A stretch of 64,000 bases of DNA from JBOGOC01 sp050747525 (GCA_050747525.1 JBOGOC010000026.1:32564-96563); one strand, 5' to 3'; positions 28,575-36,749 are shown, numbered from the stretch's first letter. Notes: a model not told the origin generated them from the letters alone. A program made the numbers and translations.

Positions 28575-29602
28575 CAACCTGCCCTCCGCTCGCGGACGGC
28601 CCGGCCGATGGCGCCGCTCAGCTTCAGTCTGAGGATGGTGCGCGCGAGCTTGTCCGGATGATGGCGCACCAGAGCGTCCTCGGCCAGTACCCGTCGTTGC
28701 ACCACGTCCACGCCCAGTTTCCGGAACCGTGCCACATCCACCGCCACCGTCTCGGCCCCGTCGCGCCGGTAGCGGCGCAGCGCCTTCATCGAGGGGGGCT
28801 CCGAGTTGACCAGGGCAAGGTGGAACAGGTCGGGCCCGCACAGCTCCTGGATGCGGCGCAGGTGATCGGAGGCCGTGAACCCGGGCGTCTCTCCGGGCTG
28901 GGTCATGATGTTCCCCACGAAGATGCGCAGGGCGCTCGAGGAGCGCATCGCCTCGGCCACTCCGGGGACCAGCAGCGTCGGGACCAGGCTGGTGAACAGC
29001 GACCCGGGGCCCACGGTGATGATGTCGGCATCGCGCAGCGCTTCGAGCGTCTCGGGCAAGGGCCGGCAGTTCGCGGGCTCGAGCCGGACGGCGCTGATGG
29101 GGACCTTGGCCGCCGCGATGCGGGTCTCGCCCCGCACGCGGGTGCCGTCCGCCAGGTCCGCCACCAGATGGACGTTCTCCATGGTGGCCGGGTAGATCGT
29201 CCCGCGGATGGCCAGCACGTCGCTGGCCGCCCGGATGGCCTGGAGGAAGTCTCCCTTGACGCTGGTGAGCGCGGTCAGCAGAAGGTTGCCGAGCGAGTGG
29301 CCTCCCAGCGAGCCGTTGCCGTCGAAACGGAACTGGAAGAGCCGCGACAGCAGCGCCGTGTCATCGGAGAGCGCCACGATGCAGTTGCGCACGTCGCCGG
29401 GCGGGAGGATGCGGAACTCGTCGCGCAGCCGTCCCGAGGAGCCGCCGTCGTCGGTGACCGCCACCACGGCGGTCAGGCCCTGCAACGAAACCGGCCCCGT
29501 CGTGGCGCCGACGTAGCGCTTGAGACCCGACAGCAGCGTGGCCATCCCGGTTCCGCCGCCCATGCAGACGACGCGCAACCGGTGGGCTCGCGCAGATGTC
29601 AC
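28574..29602 (-). CDS. yvcK: YvcK/CofD-like protein (putative gluconeogenesis / cell-wall regulator)
   Basis: Encodes 342 residues from a GTG that overlaps the upstream stop by 4 bp (GTGA). The nucleotide-sugar binding N-terminus CMGGGTGMATLLSGLKRY and the segment VVAVTDDGGSSGRLRDEF are the hallmarks of the YvcK family, a CofD relative. ITVGPGSLFTSLVPTLLVPG and FVGNIMTQPGETPGFTASDHL are further conserved blocks. In Bacillus and Listeria it binds UDP-GlcNAc and is needed for wall synthesis on gluconeogenic carbon. Here it directly precedes glmU and glmS, which gives independent contextual support for a link to UDP-GlcNAc supply. Confidence 0.9.
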   Translation of the reverse strand: MTSARAHRLRVVCMGGGTGMATLLSGLKRYVGATTGPVSLQGLTAVVAVTDDGGSSGRLRDEFRILPPGDVRNCIVALSDDTALLSRLFQFRFDGNGSLGGHSLGNLLLTALTSVKGDFLQAIRAASDVLAIRGTIYPATMENVHLVADLADGTRVRGETRIAAAKVPISAVRLEPANCRPLPETLEALRDADIITVGPGSLFTSLVPTLLVPGVAEAMRSSSALRIFVGNIMTQPGETPGFTASDHLRRIQELCGPDLFHLALVNSEPPSMKALRRYRRDGAETVAVDVARFRKLGVDVVQRRVLAEDALVRHHPDKLARTILRLKLSGAIGRAVRERRAG

Positions 29603-30186
29603 GCATCCCCTCCGGAGGCCTTGCCGAGGAGGGACAGGAACTCCTGGTCGTCCCGCAAGGAGTCGAAGTCCGGATCGTTGAGGGCCATCGTCCGGTTGGC
29701 GGCGTTGATCGAGATGGCGCGGCGCAGCTGGCCGATCGCCGCGGGCCCGTCCCCCTTCAGGGAGAAGACGGCCGCCAGCGAGTACAGGGCCCGATCTCCC
29801 GCGTCCTGCTTCACGGCGCGCTCAAGCAGATCGACTGCCTCGTCCAGGCGGCCGTCGTTGGCCGCGATCACGCCCAGGTAATAGTCGGCGTCGGGGTCCT
29901 TCCCCTTGCCGGACGCCGCGGGGGCTACCTGCATCCGCGCGTGGCGGATGCGAATCCGGGCCCGGTCGCACACTTCGCGCTCGATGGGGTAGTCGCGCGT
30001 CACCTGCTCGAGGGCGTGAATCGCCTTGTTCCAGTCCTTTTTCTGGAACAGCCTGAGGGCCTCCTCGTAGTCGTTGATTGCCTTCTCGTGGTTGGCTGTC
30101 CGCACGGGAGCCGTCTTCTTTTTGGGAGGCGGCGCGGCTGCCTTACGGGTCTTGTGTGCCGGGGCTCTGCGCGACGGAGTCTTCAA
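29599..30186 (-). CDS. TPR-like protein with basic N-terminal tail
   Basis: Encodes 195 residues. The first 30 residues are very basic and proline-rich (RRAPAHKTRKAAAPPPKKKT), with no signal peptide. Tetratricopeptide-type helices follow (HEKAINDYEEALRLFQKKDWNKAIHALEQV, DADYYLGVIAANDGRLDEAVDLLERAV, ALYSLAAVFSLKGDGPAAIGQLRRAISI) and a C-terminal segment typical of some TPR proteins (MALNDPDFDSLRDDQEFLSLL). The same ending appears in the TPR/lipocalin protein at 61.4 kb (LKEDADLQSLRDRKEFAALL). It is the first gene of the yvcK-glmU-glmS operon, with two promoters upstream. The basic tail may contact nucleic acid or the membrane; its function is unknown. Confidence 0.7.
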   Translation of the reverse strand: MKTPSRRAPAHKTRKAAAPPPKKKTAPVRTANHEKAINDYEEALRLFQKKDWNKAIHALEQVTRDYPIEREVCDRARIRIRHARMQVAPAASGKGKDPDADYYLGVIAANDGRLDEAVDLLERAVKQDAGDRALYSLAAVFSLKGDGPAAIGQLRRAISINAANRTMALNDPDFDSLRDDQEFLSLLGKASGGDA

Positions 30187-30248
30187 GGCTGGTCACCTAT
30201 TGATTCAGGGTGGAGAGGTGTGGTGATGAGGATTTCCTTAGGCCGCGC

Positions 30249-30278
30249 ATTATAGAGACCCCGTCAGACGGGCGTCAA
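30249..30278 (-). promoter_or_regulatory. Promoter P1 of the yvcK-glmU-glmS operon
   Basis: On the minus strand TTGACG (30278-30273) and a perfect TATAAT (30254-30249) are separated by 18 bp. The transcription start should lie near 30241, about 55 nt before the first gene. This is the best sigma-70 promoter match in the window. Confidence 0.75.
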
Positions 30279-30305
30279 CACGGGCAGAGGCGCCGGACCG
30301 CGATA

Positions 30306-30335
30306 GTAATATAGGAAGCGCTGCCCGCCCGTCAA
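30306..30335 (-). promoter_or_regulatory. Promoter P2 of the yvcK-glmU-glmS operon
   Basis: A second minus-strand promoter lies 57 bp upstream of P1: TTGACG (30335-30330), 18-bp spacer, TATTAC (30311-30306). It has the same -35 hexamer and spacing as P1. It could instead be overlapped by an unseen folK promoter on the other strand. Confidence 0.55.
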
Positions 30336-30356
30336 CGTGACCCCGAGCACAAATAA

Positions 30357-30914
30357 ATGCAGCACAAAGAGTTAGTCTCCCCGGTCCTTCTGGCAGCCGG
30401 AGCCCGCGACGGCGACCGGCTGCTCCAGATGGGGCGCGCCCTGCGGGGTTTGCGCGGCGAGGGGTTCGAGATCCTGAAGGTCTCTTCGGTCTATGAGACT
30501 GAACCGGTTGGACTTACTGGGGATACGCCCCTCCTCAACGGCGCCTTCGAGGTGGCCCCGGGCGCCCTTCCCGAGGACCTCCTGGCGGCCTGCCTCAGGA
30601 TCGAGGAGCGGCTCGGGCGCCGGCGCTCCCGGCCGGATGGCCAGGGGCCCGATCCCGGGGCGCGGCCCATCGACCTGGATCTGCTCCTCTACGGGGGCGT
30701 GGTGCGCCACGGGCCCTCCCTGACCCTGCCTCATCCCCGCATGCACCTGCGCCGGTTCGTCCTGGTGCCGCTGGCCGAGATCGCTCCCGGCGCGCGCCAC
30801 CCCCTGACGGGGGAGGACTGCGCGACCCTGCTGGAGAATTGCCCGGATCGCGCGTGGGTGCGGCGTTTCGCAGCCCCCGCGGACTGGATGAGCGCCGCCG
30901 GTTCATTGAAGTGA
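30357..30914 (+). CDS. folK: 2-amino-4-hydroxy-6-hydroxymethyldihydropteridine pyrophosphokinase (divergent HPPK)
   Basis: Encodes 185 residues. HPPK transfers diphosphate from ATP to hydroxymethyl-dihydropterin, the step before FolP. The core signatures are present: SSVYETEPVG, LLAACLRIEERLGRRR, the metal- and ATP-binding RPIDLDLLLYG (about 102-112) and LPHPRMHLRRFVLVPLAEIAP. The N-terminal LGSN-type motif is changed to AAGARDGDR, unusual for the family. The start is weakly supported because no Shine-Dalgarno precedes the ATG. It is divergent from the yvcK operon and followed 28 bp later by the nucleoside kinase. The call is firm for the family; full activity is less certain. Confidence 0.82.
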   Translation: MQHKELVSPVLLAAGARDGDRLLQMGRALRGLRGEGFEILKVSSVYETEPVGLTGDTPLLNGAFEVAPGALPEDLLAACLRIEERLGRRRSRPDGQGPDPGARPIDLDLLLYGGVVRHGPSLTLPHPRMHLRRFVLVPLAEIAPGARHPLTGEDCATLLENCPDRAWVRRFAAPADWMSAAGSLK

Positions 30915-30942
30915 AGGGTCCCTTCCGATAACATGACCGGCC

Positions 30943-31578
30943 ATGCAGGCTCGGTTCATCGCGGTGGAAGGGCCCATCGGTGTGGGCAAGTCGAGCCTCG
31001 TCGAGCTGCTCGCCACGCGGTACAACGCCGTGCGGGTGCTGGAGAAGATCGAGAACCCGTTCCTGCGCGACTTCTACCGGGAGAAGTCGGGAGCCGCCTT
31101 CCAGACCCAGCTCTTCTTCCTGCTCAACCGCTACATGCAGCAACGCGACCTGGCCCAGAGCGACCTGTTTCATCAGGTGACGCTGTGCGACTACCTCTTC
31201 GCCAAGGACAAGATCTTCGCGTACCTGAATCTGGACGACGCCGAGCTGATGATCTACGAGAAGCTCTACGGGCTGCTGGCCGACACCATCCCCCGGCCCG
31301 ACCTGGTCATCTATCTGCAGGCCACGCCGGCCGTCCTTTCGGAGCGCATCCGTCGGCGAAAGCGGGACTACGAAGCCGAAATATCCGACAAGTACCTGGA
31401 AGACTTGAACCAGGCATATAATTACTTCTTCTACCATTACACGGAGACGCCCTTGCTGGTCATCAACACGACCGACATCGATTTCGTTCAGAACGAGTCG
31501 GATCTTGAGGACCTGGTGGGGCAGATCCAGAACATGGGCCGCGGCGTGCAGTATTACATGCCGATGTCCAAGCGATAG
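30943..31578 (+). CDS. Deoxynucleoside kinase
   Basis: Encodes 211 residues of the dNK family (deoxyadenosine/deoxyguanosine kinase type). The P-loop GPIGVGKSS is at 10-18, followed by the substrate-site ENPF (residues 37-40), the DRS-like region is replaced by VTLCDYLFAKDKIFA, and the LID-type RIRRRKRDYEAEI is near the middle. The product phosphorylates deoxynucleosides for salvage. The ATG at 30943 gives the family N-terminus (MQARFIAVEGPIGVGKSS). Placement between folK and panB is common in a number of phyla and suggests cotranscription. The exact nucleoside preference is not deducible. Confidence 0.85.
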   Translation: MQARFIAVEGPIGVGKSSLVELLATRYNAVRVLEKIENPFLRDFYREKSGAAFQTQLFFLLNRYMQQRDLAQSDLFHQVTLCDYLFAKDKIFAYLNLDDAELMIYEKLYGLLADTIPRPDLVIYLQATPAVLSERIRRRKRDYEAEISDKYLEDLNQAYNYFFYHYTETPLLVINTTDIDFVQNESDLEDLVGQIQNMGRGVQYYMPMSKR

Positions 31579-31647
31579 CCGGAGTCGCTCGCTCCGGCGA
31601 GCCGATCGCCATTTCCCTCGACATCCGCGGGGAGAAAGGAGCCGATC

Positions 31648-32523
31648 GTGAGCCAGAACATCCAGGACAAGGTGACGGTGCCGGTCGTGCGGAGCCGCAA
31701 GGCCTCCGTCCCCGGAAGCCCGGCCGAGCGCCTCGTCGTCCTCACCGCCTACGACCATCCCACCGCCGTCGCTCTCGACCGGGCCGGCGTGGACATCCTG
31801 CTGGTGGGCGACTCCCTGGGCATGGTGGTGCTCGGGCATCGCAGCACCCTCCCGGTCACCCTCGAGATGATGCTGCACCACACCGCCGCGGTGGCGCGCG
31901 CGGCCACGCGCGCCCTGGTGGTGGCCGACATGCCCTGGCTGACCTACCACACCGTGCCGGCCGACGCCGTGCGCAACGCCGGACGCCTGGTGCAGGAGGC
32001 GGGGGCCGAAGCGGTCAAGCTGGAAGGCGGGCGTGCCCGCCTCGAGGTGGTGCGCGCGCTGGTGAACGCCGAGATCCCGGTCATGGGCCACCTGGGGCTC
32101 ACCCCCCAGTCGGTGCATGTCATGGGCGGCTATCGCGTGCAGGGGAAGAGGCTGTCGCAGGCCGAGGCGATCGTGGAGGACGCGCGCGCCCTGGAGGAGG
32201 CCGGCGTCTTCTCCATCGTGCTGGAAGGGATGCCCGCCGCGGTGGGCCGGATGGTGACGGAGGCGGTCGGGGTCCCCACCATCGGCATCGGGGCCGGGCC
32301 CGGCTGCGACGGCCAGGTGCTCGTCGTGCACGACCTGATCGGCCTGGGCGAGATCACCCCGCCGCGCTTCGTGCGCCGCTACGCGGACGTGGGGCGGATC
32401 ATCACCGAGGCGGCCTCCTCCTTCGTGCGGGACGTGCGGTCGGGGGACTTCCCTTCCGAGCGTGAGTCGTATCCCACTCCGCCCGGCATGGAGGAGCGCC
32501 TCGCGCCGCCGAGGATGAAATGA
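31648..32523 (+). CDS. panB: 3-methyl-2-oxobutanoate hydroxymethyltransferase
   Basis: Encodes 291 residues from a GTG preceded by GGGGAGAAAGGAG. It adds a hydroxymethyl group from methylene-tetrahydrofolate to ketoisovalerate, the first committed step to pantothenate. The TIM-barrel motifs VVLTAYDHPTAVALDRAGVDILLVGDSLGMV, MPWLTYH, AVKLEGG, VMGHLGLTPQSVH and IVLEGMP..., GIGAGPGCDGQVLVVHD are present. It overlaps panC by 4 bp. Its folate cofactor ties it to the folK, folP and folD products encoded in this window. Confidence 0.96.
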   Translation: MSQNIQDKVTVPVVRSRKASVPGSPAERLVVLTAYDHPTAVALDRAGVDILLVGDSLGMVVLGHRSTLPVTLEMMLHHTAAVARAATRALVVADMPWLTYHTVPADAVRNAGRLVQEAGAEAVKLEGGRARLEVVRALVNAEIPVMGHLGLTPQSVHVMGGYRVQGKRLSQAEAIVEDARALEEAGVFSIVLEGMPAAVGRMVTEAVGVPTIGIGAGPGCDGQVLVVHDLIGLGEITPPRFVRRYADVGRIITEAASSFVRDVRSGDFPSERESYPTPPGMEERLAPPRMK

Positions 32524-33383
32524 TCCTCATCCGCACACCCGACGAGATGCGTGAATGGTCCCGCGCCGAGCGGGCCCGGGGCCGGACGGTGGGGTTCGTG
32601 CCCACCATGGGAAGCCTTCACGCGGGCCACCTCAGCCTGGTGCAGCGCGCACGCGGCGAGCACGCAGCCGTGGCCGCCAGCGTCTTCGTGAACCCCGCGC
32701 AGTTCGGCCCGGCCGAGGACTTCGACCGCTACCCCCGCGACATCGAGCGCGACGGCGCACTGCTGCGCGAGGCGGGGGTGCAGGCGCTGTTCCACCCCGA
32801 CGCGCCCGCCATGTACCCCGGCGGCGTGGCCGCGTTTCGCACCTGGATCACGGTGGAGGGGCTGTCGGACGTGCTGGAAGGAGCGGCCCGTCCCGGCCAC
32901 TTCCGCGGCGTGGCCACGGTGGTGGCCAAGCTGCTGAACGTCGTGGAGCCCGACGGCGCCTACTTCGGGCAGAAGGACGCCCAGCAGGCGCTGGTGATCC
33001 GCACCCTGGCCCGCGATCTGGACATGGGCGTGCGCATCGTGGTCTGCCCGACGGTGCGGGAGCCGGACGGGTTGGCGATGTCCAGCCGCAACGCCTACCT
33101 GACTCCGGCCCAGAGAGCCGCGGCCCCCGTGATCTTCGGCGCCCTGTCGCGGGCCGCGGAGGCGGCGGCCTCAGGAGAGCGATCCCCGCGGGCCATTCTG
33201 GCGCAGGCGCGCCGGGTGCTCGACTCGGAGCCGCTTTTCCGGACGGAGTACGTCGAGCTGGTGAGCACGGCCGATCTGAGGCCGATCGAGGAAGCGGAAT
33301 CGGGCAAGGAGGCGCTCCTGGCAGTGGCCGGGCGGTTGGGTGGCACGCGCCTCATCGACAACGCCGTCATTCCGGCGGCATAG
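32520..33383 (+). CDS. panC: Pantoate--beta-alanine ligase
   Basis: Encodes 287 residues. It joins pantoate and beta-alanine through a pantoyl-adenylate. The HIGH-type motif GFVPTMGSLHAGHLSLV is at about 22-38, the segment FVNPAQFGPAEDFDRYPRD binds substrate, and GVATVVAKLLNVVEPDGAYFGQKDAQQ and the KMSKS-like VREPDGLAMSSRNAYL are intact. The ATG overlaps the panB stop (ATGA). panD follows 25 bp later, so all three pantothenate enzymes are made from one transcript. Confidence 0.97.
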   Translation: MILIRTPDEMREWSRAERARGRTVGFVPTMGSLHAGHLSLVQRARGEHAAVAASVFVNPAQFGPAEDFDRYPRDIERDGALLREAGVQALFHPDAPAMYPGGVAAFRTWITVEGLSDVLEGAARPGHFRGVATVVAKLLNVVEPDGAYFGQKDAQQALVIRTLARDLDMGVRIVVCPTVREPDGLAMSSRNAYLTPAQRAAAPVIFGALSRAAEAAASGERSPRAILAQARRVLDSEPLFRTEYVELVSTADLRPIEEAESGKEALLAVAGRLGGTRLIDNAVIPAA

Positions 33384-33408
33384 AGCTGACAGGAGGAGAA
33401 GGGACGTC

Positions 33409-33798
33409 ATGTTGCGCGAGATGCTCCGGGCCAAGGTCCACAGGGCCACGGTCACGGAAACGAACGTGAGCTACGAAGGAAGTCTGACCCTGGACGCCTC
33501 TCTCATGCAGGCGGCGGGGATGGTCCCCTACGAGCGCGTCGATGTCTACAACGCGGACAGCGGGGCCCGCTTCAGCACGTACCTCATCGCGGGCCGGGCC
33601 GGATCCGGCGAGGTGTGCGTCAACGGCGCGGCCGCTCTGCTGGCGAAACCCGGAGAGCGCGTGATCATCGCCGCGTACGCCGCACTGTCGCCCGAAGAGA
33701 TCGCCTCCCATCGGCCCATCGTGGTGCTCGTGGACGGCTCGAATAAGATCAAGGAGGTGCGCCGCGACATCGTGGCGGGGACCCTGGTGGCCCTCTGA
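33409..33798 (+). CDS. panD: Aspartate 1-decarboxylase proenzyme
   Basis: Encodes 129 residues. It makes beta-alanine for PanC and self-cleaves at Gly24-Ser25 (SYEGSLTLD) to form the pyruvoyl group; this site is intact, as are YERVDVYNADSGARFSTYLI and the GSGEVCVNGAAA loop. The ATG at 33409 gives the family N-terminus (MLREMLRAKVHRATVTE) and follows an AGGAGGAGAAGGG purine tract. The longer frame starting at 33340 is rejected. PanM-type maturation factors are not seen nearby. Confidence 0.96.
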   Translation: MLREMLRAKVHRATVTETNVSYEGSLTLDASLMQAAGMVPYERVDVYNADSGARFSTYLIAGRAGSGEVCVNGAAALLAKPGERVIIAAYAALSPEEIASHRPIVVLVDGSNKIKEVRRDIVAGTLVAL

Positions 33799-33874
33799 CG
33801 GAACCTGCCCGAAACATGGATCGGGGTTTTCCCGATACCAGTGCGGATCACCCGCTGGAATAATCCACGCTAAA

Positions 33875-33889
33875 CCTCGGTAATCGAGG
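33875..33889 (+). promoter_or_regulatory. Small hairpin covering the ribosome-binding region of the hybrid kinase
   Basis: CCTCG and CGAGG form a 5-bp stem with a GTAAT loop. The right arm contains the only GAGG before the GTG at 33892, so the stem could hide the ribosome-binding site. The spacing (2 nt) is too short for a normal site, so either a downstream TTG at 33907 is the true start or initiation is weak. Confidence 0.3.
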
Positions 33890-33891
33890 TC

Positions 33892-35511
33892 GTGAGGCGG
33901 CAACCGTTGGACGGAAAACGAGACAGGCGGCGCGGTCACAAGGACGAGTTCCTGCGTCTGAGCTTCGAAGCCGCCCCCAACGGGATCCTGCTGGTGGATG
34001 AGGGCGGGGCGATCACCATGGTGAACTCCACCGCCGAGCGCATGTTCGGCTACGCCCGCGAGGAGCTCGTCGGACGGCCCATCGACATCCTGCTCGCGGA
34101 GAAGCTCGACGCGCTCTTCGCCGACCCGGAGGCCCGCCCCCTGGGACGAGGGCGCGAGGTGCTCGCCCTGCGAAAGGATGGAACCGAGTTCCCTGTGGAG
34201 ATCGGGCTCAACCCGGTGCAGACCGAGCACGGCCGGATGACTTTCTGCACGGTGGTGGACATCACCGAGCGCAAGAGGGCCGAGCGCCAGCTGCGGGAGC
34301 TCAACGAGAGCCTGGAGCAGCGGGTCACCGAGCGCACGCGCATGGCCGAGCATCGCACCCGGCAGCTCCGCGCCCTGGCCGCCGAGCTGACCCAGACCGA
34401 GCACCGCGAGCGGCTGCGCCTCGCGCAGACCCTTCACGACCACATCCAGCAGCTCCTGGTGGCGGCCAAGCTGAAGCTGTCGTCGCTGCATCGCGCCGTG
34501 CAGGGGCAGCAGGCGGAGCGCCTGGTCTCGGACGTGGAGGCGCTGATCAGCGAGACGGTCGACTCCTCGCGATCGCTGGCGGTGGACCTCTCTCCCCCCA
34601 TCCTGCGGGACGCGGGGCTGGTGCGGGCGCTGGAATGGCTGTCGCGCCGCAACGTCGAGAAGCACGGGCTTCTGGTGGACGTGCAGGCGCCCCCGGAGGC
34701 GGAGCCCCGATCCGAGGAGATCCGATTCCTGCTGTTCGATGCGATCCGGGAGCTGCTGTTCAACGTCGTCAAGCACGCGCGCACCAACCGGGCCACGGTG
34801 CGCCTGTCACGCGGCACGGGCGGTGAGCTGCGCGTGGAAGTCGAGGACGCCGGCGCCGGGTTCGATCCCGAGGCCGAAGCGGCCGCGCCTCACGAGGGGT
34901 TCGGCCTGCTGCACATCCGGGAAAGACTCGAGCTGCTGGGAGGCTTGATGCTCATGCACGCGGCCCCGGGGAAGGGCACGCGGATCGAGATGACGGTGCC
35001 GGACGTGGTCCCCCTGGTCGAGCCGGGCATCGCCCCGGCCGTCGCCGAGATCGTGCGCGCCGCCACCGAGCCGGGCGCGGCCCCATCTCGGGCCCGCGTG
35101 CGGGTGCTGATCGCCGACGACCACCGCATCGTGCGCCAGGGCCTGGTCGGGTTGCTCGCCTCCGACGCGCTCATCCAAGTGGTGGGCGAGGCGGCCAACG
35201 GCGCCGAGGCGGTGGAGCAGGCGCGCCTGATACGCCCCGACGTCGTGGTGATGGACATCAACATGCCCCGGATGAACGGCATCGAAGCCACCCGCCTCAT
35301 CAAGCAGGAGTTCCCCCTCATCGCCATCATCGGGCTGTCGCTGCACGCGGAGAGCGACATGGCGGAGAGCATGAAGGAAGCCGGAGCCACCGACTACATC
35401 AGCAAGGACGGCCCGTCCGAGGATCTGCTCAACGCGATCAGGAGCCTGGTGCCCGGCCTCACGCCAGGCCGGTCAGCAGCAGGAGAACTTCCAGCACGAT
35501 CAGCAGGATGA
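33892..35511 (+). CDS. PAS sensor histidine kinase fused to a NarL-type receiver
   Basis: Encodes 539 residues, predicted cytoplasmic. A PAS domain (about 20-130, NGILLVDEGGAITMVNSTAERMFGYAREELVG) is followed by a coiled coil, a HisKA_3 dimerisation domain with phosphoacceptor H182 (LAQTLHDHIQQLL), and an HATPase (about 278-370, LFNVVKHARTNRATV, GFGLLHIRERLELLGG). A C-terminal receiver has the phosphoacceptor D455 (VVVMDINMPRMNG). The receiver is of the NarL/FixJ type but its LuxR helix-turn-helix is missing, so output must go through another protein. The start is unsure (GTG 33892 or TTG 33907). The 3' end overlaps the facing RMD1-family gene by 53 bp. Confidence 0.88.
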   Translation: MRRQPLDGKRDRRRGHKDEFLRLSFEAAPNGILLVDEGGAITMVNSTAERMFGYAREELVGRPIDILLAEKLDALFADPEARPLGRGREVLALRKDGTEFPVEIGLNPVQTEHGRMTFCTVVDITERKRAERQLRELNESLEQRVTERTRMAEHRTRQLRALAAELTQTEHRERLRLAQTLHDHIQQLLVAAKLKLSSLHRAVQGQQAERLVSDVEALISETVDSSRSLAVDLSPPILRDAGLVRALEWLSRRNVEKHGLLVDVQAPPEAEPRSEEIRFLLFDAIRELLFNVVKHARTNRATVRLSRGTGGELRVEVEDAGAGFDPEAEAAAPHEGFGLLHIRERLELLGGLMLMHAAPGKGTRIEMTVPDVVPLVEPGIAPAVAEIVRAATEPGAAPSRARVRVLIADDHRIVRQGLVGLLASDALIQVVGEAANGAEAVEQARLIRPDVVVMDINMPRMNGIEATRLIKQEFPLIAIIGLSLHAESDMAESMKEAGATDYISKDGPSEDLLNAIRSLVPGLTPGRSAAGELPARSAG

Positions 35512-36550
35512 TCGCCAGCTCCAGCAGCTCGGCGCGCGACGTGGTGACGCGCTGCACGAGCACGTTGTACATCTGTTGCAGCACGTCGATCTTCTGCGCG
35601 ACGCTCTGCTCCCAGGCGGGAAGCCCCATCCGCTCCGCGGCTCGCTGGTACACCTTGGCCAGGTAGAGGTCTCCGCTCAGCTTGATCGCGTTGTGGATGC
35701 GCTCGAAGACGGTGGTGACGTCCAGCCGGATGGCGGCCAGCTCCTCGATGACCCGTCGGTAGGGCCGGTAGCGCAGGATGGTGATCCGCGGCGTAAGCGA
35801 CGTGGTGGCGTAGGTGTGCTCGACGCGCCGTTCCAGCAGCGCGTCGTAGTAGCGCAGCTCCGCAAGCTGGACGTTGAGGTACTCGAGGATGTTGAGGGAC
35901 TCCGTGTAGTCAGGGTCCACGATGAGCGCCACGTTCCACTCGCTGACCACCAGGTCGTCGGGGTAGTAGGAGATGCGGGAGCGGAACACGTCCTCGATCT
36001 CGGCCTCGGAGAGAGGCCGGGCCTCGCACCTCAGGGCCGAGGCCAGCGGCGAGCGCCCGGCGGAGAGTAGCTCCGGGATGCTCCCCGCCCCCTCGAAGCG
36101 ATCCACCTGCAGGACGTAGTAGTCCTCCACGAACTCGTTCATGGCGGGGCGCGAGATGGCTCCGCGGATCCGCTCGAACATCTCCTGCATCAGCTCGCGC
36201 GCCACCTGCTCCATCGGGCTCGCCCCCGCCAGCGTGGAGGTCAGCCCAGGAAGGTCGTCCACATCATGGTTGAGAGGCGTGCGCAGCAGGATGGTGATCG
36301 CGCCGAACTCGTGGATGACGGCCGAGGCGGCCGCCGTCACCATCGCGCCCCCCAGGCGCACCTCGCGCGCCCCCAGCGAGGCCAGCAGCGGCGGCTTAGC
36401 GTACGCGACGTAGGGGGGCGCCGCGCGCCGCTTCTCCAGCTCCGCCTTCTCCGCCGGCACCGGCATGATCAATGCCCGCGCGCGCCGCAGATCGATCTCG
36501 TACCCGATGTCGAACGAGAACATCCCGATGAGGCGGCCGTGCAGCTTCAT
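35459..36550 (-). CDS. RMD1/YagE-family (DUF155-like) membrane-anchored protein
   Basis: Encodes 363 residues from the ATG at 36550 (MKLHGRLIGMFSFDIGYEIDL). The open frame runs on to 36661, but that extension is insertion-sequence DNA. Features of the family are an N-terminal alpha/beta domain (VRLGGAMVTAAASAVIHEFGAITILLRTPL), a long helical middle (RYRPYRRVIEELAAIRLDVTTVFERIHNAIKL) and a single C-terminal membrane anchor (ELLELAIILLIVLEVLLLLTGLA). Eukaryotic relatives are mitochondrial proteins linked to translation or metal handling; bacterial members lack a defined role. An insertion sequence ends 55 bp before the start and has probably cut it off from the receptor operon upstream. Confidence 0.62.
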   Translation of the reverse strand: MKLHGRLIGMFSFDIGYEIDLRRARALIMPVPAEKAELEKRRAAPPYVAYAKPPLLASLGAREVRLGGAMVTAAASAVIHEFGAITILLRTPLNHDVDDLPGLTSTLAGASPMEQVARELMQEMFERIRGAISRPAMNEFVEDYYVLQVDRFEGAGSIPELLSAGRSPLASALRCEARPLSEAEIEDVFRSRISYYPDDLVVSEWNVALIVDPDYTESLNILEYLNVQLAELRYYDALLERRVEHTYATTSLTPRITILRYRPYRRVIEELAAIRLDVTTVFERIHNAIKLSGDLYLAKVYQRAAERMGLPAWEQSVAQKIDVLQQMYNVLVQRVTTSRAELLELAIILLIVLEVLLLLTGLA

Positions 36551-36605
36551 GACAGTGCCCCCGCGAGGACGACGATGGTCGGTGACGTACAGGATACCGT
36601 GCATC

Positions 36606-36623
36606 GTGGCGCGCAGATTGTGC
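36606..36623 (+). repeat. Left terminal inverted repeat of the insertion sequence
   Basis: This 18-bp sequence is the exact reverse complement of 38025-38042. It marks the end of the element on the transposase 3' side. Confidence 0.88.
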
Positions 36624-36749
36624 CCGTGACTTCGGCGGTGCCGGGCAGCCACGATTCCCACCTACGGATGAGCGTCGTCGAGTGGTGAGTATCAGCCGGG
36701 TGCGTGCGCCAGGAGACCTGTGGGCGGCTCCGGGGGAAGAACTCTCCCT

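Noticed and set aside
35459..36661. Longer form of the RMD1-family gene starting at 36661
   Set aside because: The additional codons derive from the left end of the insertion sequence and include its inverted repeat; the ATG at 36550 fits the family.
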